NCBI GenBank assembly: GCA_046261875.1
Contig: JBHENW010000036.1
Coordinates: 1 to 28,062 of the forward strand
DNA from: JBHENW01 sp046261875
GTDB taxonomy: Bacteria > Acidobacteriota > Thermoanaerobaculia > UBA5066 > Gp7-AA6
DNA length: 28,062 nt
Direction of reading: 5' to 3'
Of the stretch, positions 6,956 to 15,108 are shown one piece after another. Numbering within the stretch: the stretch's first letter is position 1; each line of letters begins with the position of its first letter. A program made the position numbers and the translations under genes. The notes below the pieces were generated by a model, which was given only the letters and a program-made list of their open reading frames with translations, was not told the origin of the DNA and did no database searches.

Positions 6956-9900
6956 ATGGAGAAGTTCGACCGCAAGGACCTGCGATTCGTGCTCCTGGTC
7001 CTTCTGGCGATCGCCGCCGGCACCGCGATCACGGCAGCCCTCTTCCGCCGCGCGTTTCCCGAAGCGTCGATCGAGTTCCGGGTCAATCGGAACCAGGCGC
7101 GGCGGATCGCGGAGAAGCTCCTTGCCGAGCGCGGCCGCAGCCTGGCGGGGCACCGCTTCGCGGCCCGGTTCTCGACGGACGACGAGCCGAAGGTTTATCT
7201 CGAGAGGGAGCTGGGACTGGAGGAGGCGGGACGCTTCTACGGGACCGACGCGAAAGTCTGGCGCTGGGACATGCGGTGGTTCCGGTCCGGGGTCAAGGAG
7301 GAGGAGCAGGTCTCCGTGACGCCGCGCGGGGACCTCGTGTCCTTCCAGACGGTCCTCCGGGAGGACGCGCCGGGCGCCCGGCTGGCGCGCGAGGCGGCCC
7401 GGGACGTCGCGTCGCGGTTCCTCGATTCCCGCGGGCTCGTCCCCGCGACCCGCCGCGAGATCGAGGCGACCCCGGTCTCCCGGCCCGGACGCACCGACTG
7501 GACCTTCGTGGACGAGAGAACCGGGTTCCGCATGGCGGAGGCCACGGTGCGCTACTCGACCACGGTCGCCGGGGACCGGGTGACGGGGTTCTCCGAGTTC
7601 GTGCACGTCCCGGAAGCCTGGAAGCGCGACTACCGGAGCCTGCGATCCAAGAACGAGGCGGCCGGCACGGTGGCCACTTTCGGTCTCTTCATCACGATGG
7701 TCGCCCTCCTCGGCGTCCTCATCACGAAGATCCTGCGGAAGGACGTTCCCTGGAAGGTGGTCGCTGCCTTCGGCGGGATCGCGTTTCTGCTCACGCTGCT
7801 CTCCGACGTCAACTCGCTCCCGCTCGCGCTCTACGACTACGAGACCAAGGATCCGCTCTCGAGCTTCCTGACGAGCCGCGTCGTCTTCGCCCTGCTGGCG
7901 GCGCTCGCGTCCGGCGCTTTGATCGCCATCGTCGTGGCGGGCGCCGAGCCGATCTACCGGGAGCGATTCCCGCAGCACCTCTCCCTGTCGCGCATGTTCT
8001 CGCGCCGCGGGGTCCAGACGAAGAAGTTCTTCCACGGCGTACTGCTCGGTTACGCGCTGACCGCGTTCTTCTTCGCCTACCAGGCGGTCTTCTACGTCGT
8101 CGCCGCGCGCATGGGTGCGTGGGCCCCGGCCGACATCCCGTACAGCGACATGCTGAACACCGCCTTCCCCTGGGCGACCGTGCTCCTGATCGGGTTCCTG
8201 CCGGCGGTCTCCGAGGAGGGGATCAGCCGGATGTTTTCGATCTCGTTTCTGGATCGGATCGGCGCGGGGCGCTTCGTGGCCATCGTGCTGCCCGCCGTCA
8301 TCTGGGGGTTCGGCCACGCCGCATATCCCAACCAGCCCTTTTACATCCGGGGGGTCGAGGTCGGTCTGGCAGGCGTCCTCATCGGTCTCCTGATGCTGCG
8401 CTTCGGCGTCCTGCCCCTCCTCGTCTGGCACTTCACGGTGGACGCGATCTACACGGCGCTCCTGATGCTCCGCTCCGGAAACGCCTACTACGTCGTCTCG
8501 GGAGCCGTCGCTTCCGGGATTCTCCTCCTCCCGATCCTCGTGTCGCTGTTCCTCTACCTGCGCCGCGGCGGTTTCGCGCCTGCGGAAGGTCTGACCAACG
8601 GCGAGCTGGGGTACGTCCCGGCTCCTCCGCCGCGGCCCGCGGTCGTCGAGGCGGCGCCGGAGCTCCGGCCCGTTCCGCGGCGGCTGTACACCCTGTTCGG
8701 CTCCGCCGCCGTGTTGCTCGCGGTCTCCCTGTTTCTACCGGGAAACCCGGTGGAGCCTCTCGTCGAAGACGCCACGGGCCGCGACCGGGCCGAAACGCTC
8801 GGACGGTCGTTCCTGCGCGCCAACGGGATATCGGCCGAGGAGTACCGGTCCGTCTCCTATACGGGGACCGGGTTCGCCGACGACGAGGCGATGAAAGCCG
8901 AACGCCCCGAGGAGCACGGCCGGATCCCGGGCTACTCGGAAGGGGCCGCGCGCTACGTGCTTCGCCACGGCGGCGCGGAGGGGTTGCGCCGGCTCTCGGA
9001 GAACAAGCTGCCTCTCGCCTACTGGGTCGTGCGTTTCTTCCAGCCCGGCGTCAAGGAGGAATGGAAGGTGCTCGTGGATGCCCGGCGCGCCCGTGTCGTC
9101 GCCTTCGTCAATCCCCGGGAGGAACGGGCGGCGGCCGCCGGCAAGGTCACACCGGAGAGCGCGAGGAGGCGGGCGCTCGCCGCGGCGGGGGCGCTCGGCT
9201 ACCCGGTCTCCGATTACGCGGTCCTCGACGTGGGGACGCGGGCGCGGCCGTCGCGCGTGGACACGACCGTCGTCCTCGAGGCGAAGCCCGGGGGCGCCGG
9301 AGAGGCCCTGCCCCGTTTGACGGCGGTCTTCCACGGAGGACGTCTGGCGGCTTTTTATCCGTCGCTGCGGGTTCCCGAGGAATTCCTGCGTCAGTACCGC
9401 AAGCGCGTCACCTCGGACTGGCTGCTCCTCGCGGCGCGGATCGTCGCGTTCGGGTCTCTCATCGGCATCGCGATCGTGCTCTTCATCCGCGCCGTGCGGC
9501 GCCCGGACTTCCGGTGGCGCTCGCTGCTCGCCCCCCTACTCCTCGCCGCGGCCGGCTCCGCGCTCGCGCTGGCGAACTCGGCCCCGGCCGCGCTGCGCCA
9601 GTACCAGACGGAGGTCCCCCTCTCCGCGTACCAGCTCGCCGTGGCGATGAGCCTGCTCATCGTCTGGATCGGTCTCATCCTGGCGGCGGGGATCGGGTTC
9701 GTCCTCTTCTACGCCGCGCGCCCGGGCTGGCGCCGGGCGTTGCGCCAGGGGTCGCTCTCCGACGCGTTCCTGCGCGCTGCGATTGCCGCCCTCGGAGTGG
9801 TGGGTCTGACGCAGTGGTTCAGCGTCGCCTCCGTCCGGTGGCCCGCGCTGTTCGATCCGGATCCTTCTCTTCCCGAGGCTCTCGCGCGGATCATTCCCGG

Positions 9901-10336
9901 TGCCGACGTGCTCTGGTCCGTCGCCACGGCCACCTTCGCGCTGGCGGCGTTCGCGGCCGTGCTGGCGGCCGCGAGACAGGATCTGATCCGCCAGCCCGTC
10001 GGCCTGGCCCTGGCGGGAGTCGCGCTGCTGCTCATCGTGATGCCCACGAGCTTCCGCACGCCGGGAGAGTTTCTCGCCGGCTTCCTCCCGGACCTCCTCG
10101 TCGCCGTATGGATCGGGCTCTGCGCCTTCCTGCTGCTCCGCGACCACCCGGCCGCCTGGATCTTCTTCGGCGTCCTGGCGTACGGGAGCCGTGCCGTGCT
10201 CGAGCTGCTGTCGCAGCCGGCGGCGGCCGACCGGTCGGCCGGCTGGTCCGCTCTGCTCATGATCCTCTTGGCGCTCGCCGCGCTCGTCTGGAAGCGGCGG
10301 ACGCGCGGGGCGCCGGTCGGTCCGGAGATCGCATGA
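6956..10336 (+). CDS. Large CPBP (CAAX-like) intramembrane protease with a degenerate second copy of the module
   Basis: The 1126-residue membrane protein starts at ATG 6956 after GGGGGGAG (6944-6951). The N-terminal half has one membrane anchor (about 9-28), an extracytoplasmic PepSY-like region (about 35-230), then a helical CPBP domain with all three motifs: EEGISR at 420-425, FGH at 452-454 and HFTVD at 492-496. These are the glutamate and histidine residues of the Abi/CAAX family. From about residue 575 the same architecture repeats at an almost constant offset of 586-588 residues: GVKEE at 112 and 698; NSLPLAL at 286 and NSAPAAL at 874. In the second copy EExxxR becomes RQDLIR (1007-1012) and the catalytic histidines are missing. 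Its stop overlaps the M20 start (ATGA). Its substrate is unknown. Confidence 0.9.
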   Translation: MEKFDRKDLRFVLLVLLAIAAGTAITAALFRRAFPEASIEFRVNRNQARRIAEKLLAERGRSLAGHRFAARFSTDDEPKVYLERELGLEEAGRFYGTDAKVWRWDMRWFRSGVKEEEQVSVTPRGDLVSFQTVLREDAPGARLAREAARDVASRFLDSRGLVPATRREIEATPVSRPGRTDWTFVDERTGFRMAEATVRYSTTVAGDRVTGFSEFVHVPEAWKRDYRSLRSKNEAAGTVATFGLFITMVALLGVLITKILRKDVPWKVVAAFGGIAFLLTLLSDVNSLPLALYDYETKDPLSSFLTSRVVFALLAALASGALIAIVVAGAEPIYRERFPQHLSLSRMFSRRGVQTKKFFHGVLLGYALTAFFFAYQAVFYVVAARMGAWAPADIPYSDMLNTAFPWATVLLIGFLPAVSEEGISRMFSISFLDRIGAGRFVAIVLPAVIWGFGHAAYPNQPFYIRGVEVGLAGVLIGLLMLRFGVLPLLVWHFTVDAIYTALLMLRSGNAYYVVSGAVASGILLLPILVSLFLYLRRGGFAPAEGLTNGELGYVPAPPPRPAVVEAAPELRPVPRRLYTLFGSAAVLLAVSLFLPGNPVEPLVEDATGRDRAETLGRSFLRANGISAEEYRSVSYTGTGFADDEAMKAERPEEHGRIPGYSEGAARYVLRHGGAEGLRRLSENKLPLAYWVVRFFQPGVKEEWKVLVDARRARVVAFVNPREERAAAAGKVTPESARRRALAAAGALGYPVSDYAVLDVGTRARPSRVDTTVVLEAKPGGAGEALPRLTAVFHGGRLAAFYPSLRVPEEFLRQYRKRVTSDWLLLAARIVAFGSLIGIAIVLFIRAVRRPDFRWRSLLAPLLLAAAGSALALANSAPAALRQYQTEVPLSAYQLAVAMSLLIVWIGLILAAGIGFVLFYAARPGWRRALRQGSLSDAFLRAAIAALGVVGLTQWFSVASVRWPALFDPDPSLPEALARIIPGADVLWSVATATFALAAFAAVLAAARQDLIRQPVGLALAGVALLLIVMPTSFRTPGEFLAGFLPDLLVAVWIGLCAFLLLRDHPAAWIFFGVLAYGSRAVLELLSQPAAADRSAGWSALLMILLALAALVWKRRTRGAPVGPEIA

Positions 10337-11919
10337 AGGCTCTTGCCGGGGCCGCGGTTCTCTGGGTCGTCTCGGCGCTCGCTCCGCCCATCTGCGCGCG
10401 GACCGCCCCGGACCGGGCCTCCGCGGAGGTGCGCGACCGGGCGCGGGCCTGGCGTGCCGGCCGGGAGGCCGTGCTCGTCAAGGAGCTCTCGGATTTCCTG
10501 GCGATCCCGAACGTCGCATCCGACGCCTCGAACATCCGCCGCAACGCCGACTTCATCCTGGCGATGCTTCGCCGGCGGGGCGTCGAGGCGCGGCTGCTCG
10601 AGGTCCCGGGCTCTCCGCCGGCCGTGTTCGGGGAGCTCAAGACCCCGGGCGCCCGCCGGACCGTCGTGCTGTATGCCCACTACGACGGACAGCCGGTGTC
10701 CGGCTCCGGGTGGGAGAGCGGGCCATGGGATCCGGTCCTCCGGGACAAACCCCTCGACGCCGGCGGCCGGAAGATCGACTGGCCGTCCCCGGGCGCGCGC
10801 TTCGATCCCGAGTGGAGGTTGTACGCACGCTCGGCGAGCGACGACAAGTCGCCCATTGCCGCGGTGCTCTGGGCGATCGACGCATTGCGAGCCGCCGGGA
10901 GCCGGCCCTCCGTGAACCTCAAGCTCTTTCTGGACGGCGAGGAAGAGGCCGGGTCGCCGCACATGGCCGCGATGCTCGAGAAGCACCGGGCGGCGCTGGC
11001 CGGTGACCTCTGGCTGCTGCTCGACGGGCCGGTCCATCAGTCGCGGCGCATGCAGGTTTACTTCGGGGCGCGCGGGGTCCAGGACCTCGAGATCACGGCC
11101 TACGGCGCGACGCGCCGTCTGCACAGCGGCCATTACGGCAACTGGGCCCCCAATCCGGGCGCCGAGATCGCCCATGTCGTGTCGAGCCTCCGCGGCCCGG
11201 ACGGGAGGATCCGGGTACGCGGCTTGATGGACGACGTCCGGCCGGCGACCGAGAGCGAGCGTCGCGCGGTGGTGGAATCGCCGGATGTCGAGGAAGCGCT
11301 GGCCCGCGAACTCGGGCTATCCGCCGGGGCCGTTTCGCGCGAGCGCGCGGCGGAAGGCATCCTCCGCCCCGCCATCAACGTGCGCGGGATCGCGGCGGGA
11401 GACGTCGGCGAGAAGGCGACCAACTCGATTCCGACCGAGGCGCAGGCCTCGATCGACTTCCGGCTCGTGCCGGATCTGACTCCGGAGAAAGTCCGCCGCC
11501 GCGTCGAGGAGCACTTGCGGGCCGCGGGCTATCACCTCGTTCCAGAAGAGCCCGGCCCCGAGCTGCGACGGCAGCACGCGAAGATCCTTCGACTGCAATG
11601 GGGACCCGGATATTCGCCCGCCCGCACTTCTCTCGACCTTCCCGAGTCGCGGGCGGTCGTCCGAGCGATCGAGGGTTGGAGCGGCGGACCCATCATCCGC
11701 CTGCCGACCCTCGGCGGAAGCGTCCCGATGCATCTCTTTGCCGAGACGATGCGGGTCCCGGTCATCGGCGTGCCGATCGTCAATCACGACAACAACCAGC
11801 ACGCTCCCAACGAGAACGTGCGTCTGCAGAACCTCTGGGACGGCATCGAGATCTACGCCGTCCTCTTCGCGCGGCTGGGGGAGATCTGGAAAGTAGAGAG
11901 CAAGGGCGACACGCCGTGA
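10333..11919 (+). CDS. Exported M20-family metallopeptidase
   Basis: The 528-residue protein has an N-terminal signal-like stretch (ALAGAAVLWVVSALAPPICA) and the M20 di-zinc set: H116 and D118 in HYDGQP, bridging D170 in ASDDK, catalytic E203/E204 in DGEEEAGS, an aspartate in LLLDGPV, and H490 in NNQHAPNE. A dimerisation domain lies between about 240 and 390. It resembles the dipeptidase branch that includes carnosine-type dipeptidases. ATG 10333 overlaps the CPBP stop, so the pair is translationally coupled and probably co-functional at the envelope. The frame stays open far upstream, but that part lies under the CPBP gene and shows no family similarity. Confidence 0.95.
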   Translation: MKALAGAAVLWVVSALAPPICARTAPDRASAEVRDRARAWRAGREAVLVKELSDFLAIPNVASDASNIRRNADFILAMLRRRGVEARLLEVPGSPPAVFGELKTPGARRTVVLYAHYDGQPVSGSGWESGPWDPVLRDKPLDAGGRKIDWPSPGARFDPEWRLYARSASDDKSPIAAVLWAIDALRAAGSRPSVNLKLFLDGEEEAGSPHMAAMLEKHRAALAGDLWLLLDGPVHQSRRMQVYFGARGVQDLEITAYGATRRLHSGHYGNWAPNPGAEIAHVVSSLRGPDGRIRVRGLMDDVRPATESERRAVVESPDVEEALARELGLSAGAVSRERAAEGILRPAINVRGIAAGDVGEKATNSIPTEAQASIDFRLVPDLTPEKVRRRVEEHLRAAGYHLVPEEPGPELRRQHAKILRLQWGPGYSPARTSLDLPESRAVVRAIEGWSGGPIIRLPTLGGSVPMHLFAETMRVPVIGVPIVNHDNNQHAPNENVRLQNLWDGIEIYAVLFARLGEIWKVESKGDTP

Positions 11920-12510
11920 CGGGGTCGGCTTTGAATAGGTTGCGCCGCCGCCTAACTCCTCGTCATGGAGCAAGGCACTCGTGCGAGTAACCCTCGTTGG
12001 CTGACTGAGATCCGATACTCAGAGAGCCCACCACCGGCTACCAGACGGCCACTTTCTCCTACTCCAGGCCGGCCTTCGCGTGTGCCGAAGGATGAAGGCG
12101 CAGCGCCCGTCACCTCTTGCGGCGGGGGAACGAGTGATCTACCGCCGCCACCTTCGATAGCCGAACCCCCCAAACAGAAGCAGAACGACCAAGATGACGA
12201 TGAGAAGCGTCGTTGTCGACATTCTGTCTCCTCCTTCAGTCATTCTAGGACAGGTTCTGAGCGGAGGGCCCCACAACGGAGCCGCCCACCTCGGATAGCC
12301 GTTCCGCAGCCCGCATCATGGAGTGGAAAGGCAACTCAGCAGGGGATCTTCGATTCGAACTGGCTCCGTGAGTCTCCCGGCTCTATCGGAACTTCGTTGG
12401 CTATGCTGTATCCAGCAACCGACCTCACCGCAAGACTTCAAGGTCTCCTGGTACGCATTTGTCGGCGGGAGGACCTATGAAAACACGCTGACGCTCGCCT
12501 TCCGTAGCGA
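11920..12510. other. Gene-poor gap between convergent transcription units
   Basis: Apart from the microprotein at 12139-12222 I see no convincing gene. Base composition looks visibly less GC-rich than the flanks, with many stop codons on both strands. A short hairpin (CCTTCG 12073-12078 with CGAAGG 12086-12091) lies downstream of the microprotein on the minus strand but has no T tract. A plus-strand frame from GTG 12323 to TAG 12532 ends in about 32 codons with high third-position GC (DFKVSWYAFVGG onwards), while its first half does not, which may mark the end of a decayed gene. No tRNA fold was found. Confidence 0.6.
12139..12222 (-). CDS. 27-residue single-pass membrane microprotein
   Basis: On the minus strand an ATG at 12222 opens a 27-codon frame ending in TAG at 12139. 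It begins MSTTTLLIVILVVLLLFGG and ends FGYRRWRR, which is one hydrophobic helix followed by a positively charged tail, so N-out/C-in insertion is predicted. GGAGGAG at 12234-12228 lies 5 nt before the ATG, a near-perfect ribosome-binding site in a region with little else. TAGAAT at 12247-12242 could be its -10 box. Very small proteins of this layout, some filed under DUF3309-like names, are scattered through GC-rich Gram-negatives; no function is known to me. Confidence 0.7.
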   Translation of the reverse strand: MSTTTLLIVILVVLLLFGGFGYRRWRR

Positions 12511-13302
12511 CTACGACCCCGTCGAGTGGTAGCGCCGCACGCCGCTGTTCCAGAGGCTCAGAGCGAGCGCGAGCGTGACCGCGGCGACCGCCGGGACGGC
12601 CCAGAAATGGGGGAGGAACTCCTCCCGGTGAAGGAATCGGGCGGTCGGGTAGAAGGAAGCGAACGCGAAGGGGATGACGAAGGAGAGCGCGAAGCGTACC
12701 CAGGCGTCGTAGATCGTCAGTGGATAGCGGCCGAACTGCATCAGGTTGAAGATCGGCGGCGAAATTCCGATCCGGTCCTCGATCCAGAAGGACGTGGCTG
12801 TCAGGCCGATGAAGATCGCGAGATAGATCACCGCTCCGCAGATCGCCCAGACCGCGAAAAGGGCGACGTCGAGCGGGCCGAAGGTGATCCCGAGCCGCCG
12901 CGAGGCCCACGCGATCGCGAAGAGGCCCGTCGCCGTCTCTTGGATTGACTCGAGGCGGAAGGACTCGAAGAGGACCTGGAAGACCGTCGAGACGGGGCGC
13001 AGCATCATCCGGTCGAATCGGCCCTCGATGAGATACCGGTCCGCGAAGAGATAGAGGTTCCAGGAGAAGACGTTGAAGATCCCGAGCGGGACGAGAGAAA
13101 AACCGTAGAGAAAGACCATTTCCTCGAACCGCCATCCCGTCACGGCCGGCACGCGGGAGAACACGATGAGCAGGAAGCCGAAGGACGCCGCCGTCCCCAG
13201 AAACGACGCGAGGACGCTCGCGAAGAAGTCCGCGCGGTACTCCAGGCGGGCTTTGGCGTACTGCGAGAAGTAGAGCGCGAAGAGACGGAGGGACCGCGTC
13301 AC
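12511..13302 (-). CDS. ABC-2 family permease subunit (COG3694-like)
   Basis: The 263-residue protein has about six hydrophobic segments and no other domain, typical of an ABC-2 exporter membrane subunit. The N-terminal KARLEYRADFFASVL and the central LIEGRFDRMMLRPVS loop are characteristic of the COG3694 branch, which pairs with a COG4587 permease and a COG4586 ATPase. It begins at GTG 13302, one base after the partner permease ends, so all three genes form one unit. The transported substrate is unknown; this branch has no well-studied member that would fix it. It is the last gene of the operon. Confidence 0.88.
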   Translation of the reverse strand: MTRSLRLFALYFSQYAKARLEYRADFFASVLASFLGTAASFGFLLIVFSRVPAVTGWRFEEMVFLYGFSLVPLGIFNVFSWNLYLFADRYLIEGRFDRMMLRPVSTVFQVLFESFRLESIQETATGLFAIAWASRRLGITFGPLDVALFAVWAICGAVIYLAIFIGLTATSFWIEDRIGISPPIFNLMQFGRYPLTIYDAWVRFALSFVIPFAFASFYPTARFLHREEFLPHFWAVPAVAAVTLALALSLWNSGVRRYHSTGS

Positions 13303-13303
13303 C

Positions 13304-14116
13304 CTAGCCCCCCTGGATCGTGATGCGCTGCCGGGATCGCCGCCAGGCGACCTGGCCGAGCAGCAGGAGGAGGCCTGTCCAGCCGGCCTGGAGCGTCAGG
13401 AGCCGCAACGCCTCGAAGCCCGACGCCTTGCCGAAATAGAGGATCGCCGGGGTGAAATTGATGTGCGGGAAGGGGGAGTAGAGCAGGATCGTCCGGAAAG
13501 GCTGCGGGAAGAGCGTCGTCGGGATGAGCAGCCCCGAGAGGAGCTCGAGGACGAGGTACTTCGCGCGCAGGATCCCCATGATCGATTTCGTCCGTATCGC
13601 GATGAGCCCGACGAGGAAGTTCAGGCCCGCCACGAGAAAGAACGTCAGCACCGCGGAGAGGACGAAGAGCGCCCCCGCGGCGGCGGACGCGGGAGGGCGG
13701 AGCGGGAAAAGGAGCACGAGGACGATCGAGATCGGGACCGTGAAGAGCACGGCCCGGAAGGCGGACTGGCCCGCCGCGTCGGCGATCATCACCGCCTGGA
13801 AGTCCACCGGCCGGATCAGGTTCATCGCGAGGCGCCCTTCCTGCACCTGCGCCGCGAGGTCCCGGTCGATGTCGTTGAAATAGAAGGAGCGGATCGTCCA
13901 GCCGATCGCCACGTAGGTGACCATCTCCGGCAGCGACAGGCCGGCGACCGAGGGCGAGTTGGAGAACACGGCCCGCCAGATGAAGTAGTAGACCGAGACG
14001 TTGAAGAGATAGGTCAACACGCCGACGTAGTAGCGCGCCCGGTAGGCCAGCATGTTCAAAAAGCCGATGCGCGCGAACGGCAGCGCTCGCGCCAGCGCCC
14101 GGGCTCCGGCCGTCAC
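13304..14116 (-). CDS. ABC-2 family permease subunit (COG4587-like)
   Basis: The 270-residue polytopic protein has about six membrane segments (for example YYVGVLTYLFNVSVYYFIW and LVAGLNFLVGLIAI) and the family's coupling segment QEGRLAMNLIRPVDFQ, which parallels the LIEGRFDRMMLRPVS segment of the partner permease. The start is GTG at 14116, overlapping the ATPase stop in GTGA; the frame stays open far upstream, but that part is antisense-like shadow of the ATPase gene. The two permeases probably form a heterodimer. Confidence 0.88.
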   Translation of the reverse strand: MTAGARALARALPFARIGFLNMLAYRARYYVGVLTYLFNVSVYYFIWRAVFSNSPSVAGLSLPEMVTYVAIGWTIRSFYFNDIDRDLAAQVQEGRLAMNLIRPVDFQAVMIADAAGQSAFRAVLFTVPISIVLVLLFPLRPPASAAAGALFVLSAVLTFFLVAGLNFLVGLIAIRTKSIMGILRAKYLVLELLSGLLIPTTLFPQPFRTILLYSPFPHINFTPAILYFGKASGFEALRLLTLQAGWTGLLLLLGQVAWRRSRQRITIQGG

Positions 14117-15108
14117 GAGATGCCCTCCCGGTAGATGCGCTTGACGACCTCCTCGATCTCGGGCTCCTCGATCGAGAGGTCCGCGACGTCGAAGCGGTTG
14201 ACGATCTCCTTCACGGCCGTCGCGGGGGAGAGGGCGCGGCGGTCGATGTCCACGCGGTACCGGTGCGAGCCGGCCTCCTGCACCTGGAGGCCGTCCAGGA
14301 CGAGCGCCGCCGGGTCCGGAATGGTCTTCACGTCGAAGACGATGGAGGTGATCGGCAGGATGCGGTCGCGCAGCGCCGTGAGGGCTCCGTCGAAGAGAAG
14401 CCGGCCGTGGTCGATGACGATGACGCGGCGGCAGAGCGTCTCGATGTCCGAGAGGTCGTGCGTCGTGAGCAGGACGGTCGTGCCTTCGAGCCGGTTGATC
14501 GCCTGCAGGAACTCGCGGACGTTCGCCTTGGCCACGATGTCCAGGCCGATCGTCGGCTCGTCGAGAAAGAGCAGCGGCGGCCGGTGGAGCAGGGAGGCGG
14601 CGAGATCGCAACGCATCCGCTCGCCGAGGGAGAGCTTGCGAACCGGTTGGTGGAGGTATGCGGAGACGCCGAGGACCTCGTCGAACAGCGCCATGCGTTC
14701 GCGGTACTGCGCGTCGGTCAGCCCGTAGATCTCCTTGAGCAGCTTGAGGGACTCGACGACGGCGATGTCCCACCAGAGCTGCGTGCGCTGGCCGAAGACG
14801 ACGCCGATCGTGGCGACGTAACGCGTCCGCTCGCGCCAGGGGACGAAGCCGTTGCTGAAGACCTCCCCTGCCGTCGGGGTCAGGATCCCCGTCAACATCT
14901 TGATGGTCGTGGACTTTCCGGCGCCGTTGGCGCCGATGTAGCCGACCATCTCCCCCGGCTCGATGGAGAAGGTCACGTCGCGCACCGCAACGGTCTCGAC
15001 GGCGGTCCGGCGCACGAGGGCCTTGAGGGCTCCGCCCAGCCCCTCGTCGCGCCGGAAGGAGTGGAAGACCTTCGTCAGCCCGGACACGCGGATGACGGCG
15101 TCGGTCAT
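14113..15108 (-). CDS. ABC transporter ATPase (COG4586-like)
   Basis: The 331-residue ATPase has Walker A GANGAGKST at 59-67, the Q-loop glutamine at 107, the signature written LSLGE at 159-163 rather than LSGGQ, Walker B LLFLDE with D183 and E184, and the H-loop in TTHD. The LSLGERMR signature and WWD segment are typical of COG4586 ATPases that pair with two ABC-2 permeases. A C-terminal region of about 85 residues follows the nucleotide-binding domain. Its ATG overlaps the rsmI stop (ATGA), tying the exporter to rsmI transcriptionally and translationally. Confidence 0.95.
   Translation of the reverse strand: MTDAVIRVSGLTKVFHSFRRDEGLGGALKALVRRTAVETVAVRDVTFSIEPGEMVGYIGANGAGKSTTIKMLTGILTPTAGEVFSNGFVPWRERTRYVATIGVVFGQRTQLWWDIAVVESLKLLKEIYGLTDAQYRERMALFDEVLGVSAYLHQPVRKLSLGERMRCDLAASLLHRPPLLFLDEPTIGLDIVAKANVREFLQAINRLEGTTVLLTTHDLSDIETLCRRVIVIDHGRLLFDGALTALRDRILPITSIVFDVKTIPDPAALVLDGLQVQEAGSHRYRVDIDRRALSPATAVKEIVNRFDVADLSIEEPEIEEVVKRIYREGIS

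Noticed and set aside
5936..8431. A minus-strand open frame of about 831 codons opposite holA, the SDR and CPBP genes
   Set aside because: The three plus-strand genes have full family motifs across the same bases; the antisense frame is rich in Arg, Asp and Gly only.
6421..10332. A very long plus-strand open frame running into the M20 gene, suggesting a giant protein
   Set aside because: Its upstream part lies in another frame beneath the SDR and CPBP genes, has Arg/Gly/Pro-rich composition typical of shifted frames in GC-rich DNA, and has no family motif before the M20 signal peptide at 10333.
12335..12375. TTCGATTCGAACTGG resembling a tRNA T-loop
   Set aside because: The flanking bases do not make a 5-bp T stem and no acceptor or anticodon stems could be found around it.
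11965..12480. A 171-codon plus-strand frame in the gap after the M20 gene
   Set aside because: Codon third positions show no bias, composition is Pro/Ser/Arg-rich, there is no ribosome-binding site, and it is antisense to the better-supported microprotein.
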